From positions 840,898-904,897 of the forward strand of contig MKSN01000001.1 in NCBI GenBank assembly GCA_001897295.1: a DNA stretch of 64,000 nucleotides. Direction: 5' to 3'. Under the pieces are notes generated by a model. That model ran no database searches, was not told where the DNA came from, and saw nothing but the letters and a program-made list of their open reading frames with translations. Source of the DNA: Candidatus Saccharibacteria bacterium 49-20. GTDB lineage: Bacteria > Patescibacteriota > Saccharimonadia > Saccharimonadales > Saccharimonadaceae. The translations under genes and the position numbers were made by a program. Below are positions 8,290-15,609 of this stretch, piece by piece (within the stretch, counting starts at the first letter, position 1; every line of letters begins with the position of its first letter).

Positions 8290-10656
8290 ATGTCAAAGTA
8301 CACCCGCAACAAATACTACAGTCCAACCAAAAAGACCGCAGTAAAGAAGCCAAGCAAACCCTCAAAGGCCGTAAAGCCGTCGAAAGACTACGGTAAGGTG
8401 GGTAATTTCTTCGTGGGTCGTTGGCGCTGGTTTAAAAAGCTCAGTAAGCCAAAGAAAGCCCTGGTGATTGCGACGCCAATCTTGGCATTTCTTATTATTA
8501 CGCCGATTGTTACCTACATTTATTATGCGAATGCCATTTCCGACCCTGACCGTCTGATGAACTATAACAACACGGGCGTGGTGCTGCTCGATAAGAATAA
8601 CGAGGTCTTTTATAGCTTTGGTACGGCTGACCGCGGCGCAAGGCTTCCGCTCGACCAAATTTCTGACTACACCGAAAAAGCCCTTATCTCTTCTGAAGAT
8701 AAGAACTTTTATGAACACGGTGGTTTCTCGCTGATTAGCATTCTTGGTGCATTGTTTGCCAACCTGACAAGCGGTGACCTCACGGGGTATGGTGGCTCAA
8801 CACTTACCCAGCAGCTTGCGAAAAATACACTCCTTTCAGATAATCAAACCATCTTCCGTAAGTACCAAGAGCTTACCGTTTCAATTGCGATTGAGCAAAA
8901 GTATAGTAAAGATGAAATCCTCGACCTGTACCTCAACTCTGTCTATTACGGTGAGGGTGCCTTTGGTATTGGCAATGCCGCGAAGACCTACTTTGGTAAA
9001 TCTGCCGCTGATCTGAACCTCGCGGAAAGCGCGATGCTAATTGGTCTGCTTCCAGCGCCATCGGCCTACTCGCCAATTTCGGGTAACCCAGAGTATGCCA
9101 AAGAGCGTCAAGCAACCGTACTTGGTCGAATGGTCGACAATAAGGTGATTACCCAAGCAGAAGCCGATGCGGCGAAGGCCGAGGTGCTTGCGTATGCACC
9201 GCAGGACGAAGGTGTGAATAGCACTGCGCCGCACTTTGCGGAAATGGTATTGAACGACCTTTATAAAGAGTATGGCGAAGAGCGCGTCACGCGTTCGGGC
9301 TTCCGTGTTACTACGTCACTCGACTTATCGCTTCAAAAATCTGCCAACGCCGCGGTTGATAAGCAAATTGGTTTTATTCAACGTAATGGCGGTTCGAATG
9401 CTTCGGTTGTCGCCATTGATCCATTAACAGGTGAGATCCGTGCCCTAGTGGGAAGCGCCGATTATTACAATGAAGATTTCGGTAAGGTAAACATGGCCAC
9501 GACCGCACGCCAGCCAGGTTCAAGCATTAAACCACTCTATTACACGGAAGCGTTGTATCGTGGGGTGATTACTCCTGCGACCATTTTGCACGACGTAAAG
9601 ACGGACTTCGGGGGGTACACGCCGCTTAATGCCGATAAAAAGTTCCGTGGTGACGTAACGGTGCGAAGTGCAATCTCGCAGTCGCTTAATATTCCTTCAG
9701 TTGAAGTGATGCAAGATCTTGGTGTTGATAAATCCGTTGAGGCGCTCAAGCGTTTTGGGCTCAGTACAATTAGCGACAATACTGATTACGGTCTTTCACT
9801 CGCGCTTGGTTCTGCCGAAGCAAGGCTCACCGAAATGACCAATGCCTACGCAACACTTGCAGATGGTGGACAGTATCATAACCTTACGACTATTTCTAAG
9901 ATTGATGACAAGTTTGAAAAGAATATTTATACTGCAAAAACCACTAGCAGTCGTGAAGTTGTGGACGAAGATGCTGCCTTCCTGATTTCTGACATCCTCA
10001 ATGACGAAAGCGCCCGTGCGCCAATCTTCGGCAGCAGCCTGAACACTAATGGCTACGACGTCGCGGTAAAGACCGGTACGACTGATAATGCGCGCGATGC
10101 CTGGACAATCGGCTACTCAAAGCAACTCGCAGTCGGTGTATGGGTTGGAAATAATGATAATGCCGCCATGAAGAACGGCGGCTCAAGTATGGCCGGTCCA
10201 ATTTGGCGTTCAGTGATGCTCGCCGGACTAAAGGGACAAAAGAATGAGCCATTCGTTGCTCCGTCTGGCGTCGAAAAGATTACTGTCTGTAAGAGCAACG
10301 GCCTACGCGCAGTGGGCGGGGGTACCGACGGAACCTACCAAGAGTACTTCAAGAAGAGTGCAATTCCTGCGGGAACTTGTGACGTACCAAAACCACCAGA
10401 AGACACCGATAAAGACGGCGTGACTGACGACAAGGACCTATGTGCAAATACACCAGCAGGCACCGAGGTTGATGAAAATGGTTGTGAAGTTGAGGAAGAA
10501 GCTCCTCTTGATACTGACGGCGACGGAGTTGTCGACTCACTCGATAAGTGTCCAAATACGCCGACTGGTAGTACTGTGGATGCGAACGGGTGTGTGGTGA
10601 CGACGGGTGGGGGAACGATAACACCCGTGACACCTAGTGGACGAACGACAAACTAG
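8290..10656 (+). CDS. Class A penicillin-binding protein (transglycosylase/transpeptidase) with C-terminal thrombospondin type 3-like repeats
   Basis: SSEDKNFYEHGG, GGSTLTQQLAKN, RQPGSSIKPLYY, KTGTTDNARDAW; DTDKDGVTDDKDLCANTPAGTEVDENGC repeats. Confidence 0.93.
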   Translation: MSKYTRNKYYSPTKKTAVKKPSKPSKAVKPSKDYGKVGNFFVGRWRWFKKLSKPKKALVIATPILAFLIITPIVTYIYYANAISDPDRLMNYNNTGVVLLDKNNEVFYSFGTADRGARLPLDQISDYTEKALISSEDKNFYEHGGFSLISILGALFANLTSGDLTGYGGSTLTQQLAKNTLLSDNQTIFRKYQELTVSIAIEQKYSKDEILDLYLNSVYYGEGAFGIGNAAKTYFGKSAADLNLAESAMLIGLLPAPSAYSPISGNPEYAKERQATVLGRMVDNKVITQAEADAAKAEVLAYAPQDEGVNSTAPHFAEMVLNDLYKEYGEERVTRSGFRVTTSLDLSLQKSANAAVDKQIGFIQRNGGSNASVVAIDPLTGEIRALVGSADYYNEDFGKVNMATTARQPGSSIKPLYYTEALYRGVITPATILHDVKTDFGGYTPLNADKKFRGDVTVRSAISQSLNIPSVEVMQDLGVDKSVEALKRFGLSTISDNTDYGLSLALGSAEARLTEMTNAYATLADGGQYHNLTTISKIDDKFEKNIYTAKTTSSREVVDEDAAFLISDILNDESARAPIFGSSLNTNGYDVAVKTGTTDNARDAWTIGYSKQLAVGVWVGNNDNAAMKNGGSSMAGPIWRSVMLAGLKGQKNEPFVAPSGVEKITVCKSNGLRAVGGGTDGTYQEYFKKSAIPAGTCDVPKPPEDTDKDGVTDDKDLCANTPAGTEVDENGCEVEEEAPLDTDGDGVVDSLDKCPNTPTGSTVDANGCVVTTGGGTITPVTPSGRTTN

Positions 10657-11450
10657 CCGAATAGCTCAGCAATATACGATCGTAATTCACGAATATCCAT
10701 CGCACTAGGAGTGAGCACTCCAAGATCATGTTCTTCTGCAAATTGTTTGCGGGCTTCAAGAATTTCTGTGGCGCGCGCTCGAATGAGTGGATCTTCGGAA
10801 GTAAGTTGTGTATTGAGAGGCGTCGAGAGAAGTTTTTCTGCGGCTTCATCAGAACCCATTACCTGACTATCGACCATTTCTTGGTACCGATATTCCTCCT
10901 CAGAAATATAAGACGTTTCGAGACTTAGCTCCGGCAAAATGGTGCGTGAGCCGAATTCATTTACGATTAAACTCGATGATTTAATAAGCCCATCTTCATC
11001 CGGGTCTATATCGAGCGCATGAAGAAAAGTGTGACGAACGCGGTTGTGAATAGGGAGTGCCGCGCCATTCATAACAGAGAGTGCGAGAAGGCTCAAGTGC
11101 TGCTGTGCAGCTGTGATGGTTGTAATCGAGTACTCAAAAGGTGTTTCCTGAATAGTGTCTCGAAAAGCCCTTTGTTGCTCTGGGCGACTTGGCTTGAATC
11201 GCGAGTAAAGGAATAACCCGGTTTGCTCAAGCGCAACGCGTACCAGCTGGCGGCTCTCTCGGCTAATGTCTGGGCCAAAGACTTCGGTGGTTTGGCGAGC
11301 TGAGTATACATTCGTTGCACCTTGCTGGCGGAATGAGATTTCTGGATTTTCGTCAGCGAGCGTATCAATGGTTCCGTAGAGCTCACGGAGTGCGGCTTGG
11401 GTTGGACCATCGATAAGGTTTGCGCGAGGATTGCGTGATTGTTTTCCCAT
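10653..11450 (-). CDS. Hypothetical protein, 265 aa
   Basis: Intact ORF on the same strand just downstream of the LysRS-like gene. Confidence 0.6.
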   Translation of the reverse strand: MGKQSRNPRANLIDGPTQAALRELYGTIDTLADENPEISFRQQGATNVYSARQTTEVFGPDISRESRQLVRVALEQTGLFLYSRFKPSRPEQQRAFRDTIQETPFEYSITTITAAQQHLSLLALSVMNGAALPIHNRVRHTFLHALDIDPDEDGLIKSSSLIVNEFGSRTILPELSLETSYISEEEYRYQEMVDSQVMGSDEAAEKLLSTPLNTQLTSEDPLIRARATEILEARKQFAEEHDLGVLTPSAMDIRELRSYIAELFG

Positions 11451-11471
11451 ACAGAGTGAGGTCCTATCTTA

Positions 11472-12719
11472 TTACAAATCAATTGGCATTGGGATAACTT
11501 TTCGTGTAGGGCGATCAGTGATGGTCGCCGTAAAGTTATCAAGTCCGATGCCGATACCGTACATAGGTGGGAGTCCCATTTCACAGGCATCAATAAGCCG
11601 CGTGTCGTTACGGAACGCATCTTCAACATCTTCACCAGCTTGGCGGATGAGTTTTGCACGAAGGAGTTCTGGGTCTACCTCTTCCTGGTAGGCCTTTACC
11701 ATTTCTGCAGTTTTAAGCATGACTTGGAATGCATCAGCAAAACGGTCATCACTTTTGAGGGATGCAGCAAGAGGAAGTTGGTCTGAAAGATAGCCGTCGA
11801 CAATAAGTGGTGCGTCAACAGTTGGACGTACACGACGTTTCATAATTGCATCGATAATCCCACTCGCACCGCGAGTATCTGCATCATCGACACCAACGGT
11901 TTTTGCATAGGCGCGAAGTGCTCCGATGTCATCGGATTCAACAAGCGAAAGAATCCTTTCAAAGTTTACATCATGCTTTTCAAATAGTTCGGCAACTGAA
12001 GTACGTGGAATATTTGTGAAATCGTAGTCAGTGCCTTGTGCGCGTGCGATGTCGGTTAACACTCGTTCGGTTAGGCCAATTGCTTCTTCGCGTGTTTGGT
12101 AAGCGGTGTATGCTTCAACGTTGGTAAATTCAGGATGGTGACGAGTGTCAGTGCCTTCGTTGCGGAAAAGGCGGCCAAGTTCATAGACGCGTTCTAGTCC
12201 AGAGAGTGCCATGACAACCTTAAGGTCAATTTCTGGTGCAATGCGCAGGTGTCGTTCGCGGCCGTCGAAGTTTGCAACGGTATCGAAGGTGCGTGCTGCG
12301 GCACCAGAAGCTGTTTTTTGAAGAATACTCGTATCAACAGCAGTGTATCCTTCGGCATCGAGTGTATCGCGGATGCCTTTGTGAGTTGCGTGGCGACGAC
12401 GGAGCATGTCGACATACTCCGCTTGTGCGGCGTGTCGCTCTCGAGTGTCGGCGCCAGGCCAGCGGGGACGAAGGTTGTCGGCGACGGTTTCTATACCCTC
12501 GGCAAATAGTGAGATTTGCCCAAGGCCACGGCGAACGCTAATGGCAGTTTCACCAGTTTCACCTTCGGCGCGTACAATGTCGCCGATTTTTATAGGCCGC
12601 TCAACTTCACCGGTCACAACAATTTGAGTAGATTTGTCGCCGGGAATGCCTACATCTAAGAAGGTTGCGTTACGAGATTCTCTTACGGCAGTTACTTGAC
12701 CTCTTACAACTTCGCTCAT
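11472..12719 (-). CDS. Divergent class II lysyl-tRNA synthetase-like protein
   Basis: OB-fold N-term; motif 2 FRNEGTDTRHHPEFTNVEAYTAY; motif 3 region GLPPMYGIGIGLDNFTATITD, with Asn where the invariant Arg is expected. Confidence 0.8.
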   Translation of the reverse strand: MSEVVRGQVTAVRESRNATFLDVGIPGDKSTQIVVTGEVERPIKIGDIVRAEGETGETAISVRRGLGQISLFAEGIETVADNLRPRWPGADTRERHAAQAEYVDMLRRRHATHKGIRDTLDAEGYTAVDTSILQKTASGAAARTFDTVANFDGRERHLRIAPEIDLKVVMALSGLERVYELGRLFRNEGTDTRHHPEFTNVEAYTAYQTREEAIGLTERVLTDIARAQGTDYDFTNIPRTSVAELFEKHDVNFERILSLVESDDIGALRAYAKTVGVDDADTRGASGIIDAIMKRRVRPTVDAPLIVDGYLSDQLPLAASLKSDDRFADAFQVMLKTAEMVKAYQEEVDPELLRAKLIRQAGEDVEDAFRNDTRLIDACEMGLPPMYGIGIGLDNFTATITDRPTRKVIPMPIDL

Positions 12720-12772
12720 AGCACTAAAATAACAGATAAGTTACATAATCCAAACCATAAGTGGCAAGGTAA

Positions 12773-13825
12773 TTATGAGAGGAAGACTTTGCCGGCTTTG
12801 CCGTCAATTGAAACGGCGCTGCCATGATCTATCTTATCGATATCAACACCTACGACACAGGCCTTTCCAAGCTCTCGACACACAACTGCTGAGTGAGACA
12901 ACATACCGCCCATTCGAGTGACGACTCCCTCGGCAGTCATAATGTACATCATGTCAGCAGGCGAGGTTGCGCGTGCAATAAGAATCTTTCCCATTCCCCA
13001 TTCAATGCCACCCTTCTGATCAAGACGATATGCGGTACCCGAAGCGGTGTAAGGGCTTGCCGCCTCACCGTTAATAGTGAGCGCTTCGAGTACTTCTTCA
13101 GCTTCTGGTGTTGAGTGCGTTTCAATATCTTTGGTGACTTTTCGAAGTTGGAGCCATTGTACGCCGTTCTTGGTAATACAAAATTCGAGGTCGACGTTGT
13201 AGCCGAGCTTTTCTTGAATTTCTTTACATACCTCAGCGACAGAGCGACCCGAGTCATCGGCAAGAATAAGGTCTGCATTCTTTGCAAGCATGGTGCCATC
13301 TTGACCATAGCTTTCGAAGTAAGGCTCCGCAGTGCCATTCACAACTGCATCGCCGCGTCCATCGACCCATTCAAGGCGTCCGCCCGATGCGCCGGTACCC
13401 ATCCACACGCCACCTGCGTTAGGCTCTTCGAATTGTTGGACGATCACATTCATCTTAATGTCATCAACCGCGAGGCCCATTGCTTCGGTATATTGTCGTA
13501 CATGGTCAGATGTAATAGATTCGCGTACATCTGCAATACGGGCAGGGATTTCATCCGCAGGTACGTCGAGGTAGCTATCAAATTGACCGGCGAAAGAGTA
13601 GTGAGCGCCGTCTTCAATGTTAGCGGAGCTTCGCACGGCAACGCGGCCGGTTTGTGTTGCGAAGCGTGTAAAACGAGCAATTGCCTCTGGGCTCGTGCTG
13701 TCGTCATCGTGTGAAACGACGAAATAGTCTGGCACCTGGTATCCCATGTCACGCAGTAAATGTAGACCTAATGCTTTGCCACCTTGGCGGTCGGCATATG
13801 TAGAATTGATGTGTACCTCAGTCAT
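12773..13825 (-). CDS. Minimal PEP synthase/PPDK-like phosphotransferase (ATP-grasp N-domain + phosphohistidine swivel domain)
   Basis: GGKALGLHLLRDMGYQVPDYFVVS, VRSSANIEDGAHYSFAGQFDSYL, GGMLSHSAVVCRELGKACVVG; no C-terminal PEP-binding TIM barrel. Confidence 0.85.
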   Translation of the reverse strand: MTEVHINSTYADRQGGKALGLHLLRDMGYQVPDYFVVSHDDDSTSPEAIARFTRFATQTGRVAVRSSANIEDGAHYSFAGQFDSYLDVPADEIPARIADVRESITSDHVRQYTEAMGLAVDDIKMNVIVQQFEEPNAGGVWMGTGASGGRLEWVDGRGDAVVNGTAEPYFESYGQDGTMLAKNADLILADDSGRSVAEVCKEIQEKLGYNVDLEFCITKNGVQWLQLRKVTKDIETHSTPEAEEVLEALTINGEAASPYTASGTAYRLDQKGGIEWGMGKILIARATSPADMMYIMTAEGVVTRMGGMLSHSAVVCRELGKACVVGVDIDKIDHGSAVSIDGKAGKVFLS

Positions 13826-13860
13826 AGGGGTACTATACCATAACAATTCTAATGCGCAAT

Positions 13861-14388
13861 TTAAAGTTTTATTTTTTGCCTAATGAGGGTCACTGCTTCG
13901 TCAGGATTAAGTTCCGAGGTATTAATCTTGAGTGCATCGACGAAAGAAATTGAATACTTGTTCATATTTTCGGTAATACGAGCCATTTTTGCTGGATCAA
14001 TGAGCTTCTTTTGTTTGCGACGGGATTCGCTATTAGCCCGCTTGATGAGATCTTCACGATTCGCAGTGAGTTCGATGAATGTAATAGTACCTTGGTTGCG
14101 TGTAATGATTTCGGTAAACTTTCGAATATCTTCATCGTCTTCCTCTTCACCCTCATAGACATACGTGAAGATAAGATCGGTACCATGCTGGGAGCAGTAA
14201 TCGAGTACGTCGTAACGAATGCGGTCAACAAGTCCGTAGTGTTGGCGAGTAGCGTCTCTATAGATGTCTTTGACGAGGTTGCGTGAGAGGTGATTGTGAA
14301 AAAGAGGAATCCCTGTTGTTTGAGAGAGCTTTTCTGCAATAGTAAGCTTGCCTGATGCCGGCGGTCCGTAGAGGAAAAGAAGTTTCAT
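13861..14388 (-). CDS. Small P-loop nucleoside/shikimate-kinase-like ATPase
   Basis: MKLLFLYGPPASGKLTIAEKL Walker A; TATAAT 7 nt upstream of the ATG at 14388. Confidence 0.75.
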   Translation of the reverse strand: MKLLFLYGPPASGKLTIAEKLSQTTGIPLFHNHLSRNLVKDIYRDATRQHYGLVDRIRYDVLDYCSQHGTDLIFTYVYEGEEEDDEDIRKFTEIITRNQGTITFIELTANREDLIKRANSESRRKQKKLIDPAKMARITENMNKYSISFVDALKINTSELNPDEAVTLIRQKIKL

Positions 14389-14395
14389 GTGCTTC

Positions 14396-14467
14396 ATTAT
14401 AGCAATAGTTATTTCGCAATCTGGGATATTCTTTACAAACAGAGGTAACAATGGTATTATTTCGTTT
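14396..14467. promoter_or_regulatory. Divergent promoter region between kinase (-) and orphan/ALDH-LysRS operon (+)
   Basis: Minus-strand TATAAT at 14401-14396; plus-strand TTTACA 14432-14437, 17-nt spacer, TATTAT 14455-14460. Confidence 0.6.
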
Positions 14468-14499
14468 ACATTTGTAGTCGATGGAGCAAGGAATAGAAA

Positions 14500-15609
14500 A
14501 TGTCCCACGAGCAGTTGCATATTCATACGAATCCACAAGAAACTCTCGGTTCTTCAAGGAGAGGCTATGAAGTGCGCGGCGACTCTACCGAGCCTACGCT
14601 TTATTTTATTAGCGGCGACAAGCCGGGTATGCGATGGGATGGCGTACCAATACGGATTATTACCGATGTTGCGCCTCACCCTGAATCGCATCCTGCGAGT
14701 CGGTATCTAGATGAGCCACTTTTTGAAAATAATAAAGGAGAGATTCGTTCGCTTGGTAATCGTCTTGTGAATGCAGATGATTGCAACCCAAGCTTTCTCC
14801 TTACTCTTGCCGATAGAGTATCGAATGGAGACATGCCGTACCCAGAAGAAATTAGTGCCGAAGCTGTAGAACATATTCGCTCCGTGTTTCTGGACGGTGC
14901 AACGCCGCGCATGTTTCACGATGACTTACTTGAATATACCAACATCATTTTTAAAGATGATGATCAACCGGAGACATATCGCATTACAGGCAAGCTTTTT
15001 TTTGAAAGCATGACGACTCGAAATATTTTAGCATTTGATATTCACGACCTGTTGCACCATCCATTGCAGCTTGCCGCCTGGCCTGACCAGTTCGAAGAAA
15101 TTAGTAAAGCTGGGTTTATTGCTCATGCACTTCCGGTTGAGAATGAACACGCAAAACGACTCAAAAAATTGACGCAGCTTACGTGGCTTGCAAGCTTTGA
15201 GGAATCTCTCATCACGACTGATGGACAGCTAGTAAGTTTCGGGTGCCTAAACTGGCTTTCACCGTCTGAGACACCGCTTGATAGAATGCCAGATATTAGC
15301 CAGTTGTCGGTTGAAGATCAGAAGATTGCGTATCGTTGGCACTATCTTGATGCGCTTAAAGATATGTTCCGTATTGGCATTGCAAACTCGAAGCAGTTTG
15401 GCGAAGAGCTGAATTGGGTTGAAAGGTTGGGATACGCCGTTGACGATAGGCTAAAGGCGATGATTGAAAGCGATGACCCGCGGCCATTCGAGAACCTTGC
15501 ATATACTGATGCCCTTGCTTTTGAAGTGCGCACACCCGCATCGCCCGAAGAACTATTTGCGAATGCTATGAAATTAATCGAAGAGGAGTTTGCTCGTGCA
15601 GAAGGGTGA
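14500..15609 (+). CDS. Hypothetical protein, 369 aa (first gene of the ALDH-LysRS operon)
   Basis: Intact ORF; possible His-rich site FDIHDLLHHPLQ; its 3' end overlaps the next gene. Confidence 0.65.
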   Translation: MSHEQLHIHTNPQETLGSSRRGYEVRGDSTEPTLYFISGDKPGMRWDGVPIRIITDVAPHPESHPASRYLDEPLFENNKGEIRSLGNRLVNADDCNPSFLLTLADRVSNGDMPYPEEISAEAVEHIRSVFLDGATPRMFHDDLLEYTNIIFKDDDQPETYRITGKLFFESMTTRNILAFDIHDLLHHPLQLAAWPDQFEEISKAGFIAHALPVENEHAKRLKKLTQLTWLASFEESLITTDGQLVSFGCLNWLSPSETPLDRMPDISQLSVEDQKIAYRWHYLDALKDMFRIGIANSKQFGEELNWVERLGYAVDDRLKAMIESDDPRPFENLAYTDALAFEVRTPASPEELFANAMKLIEEEFARAEG

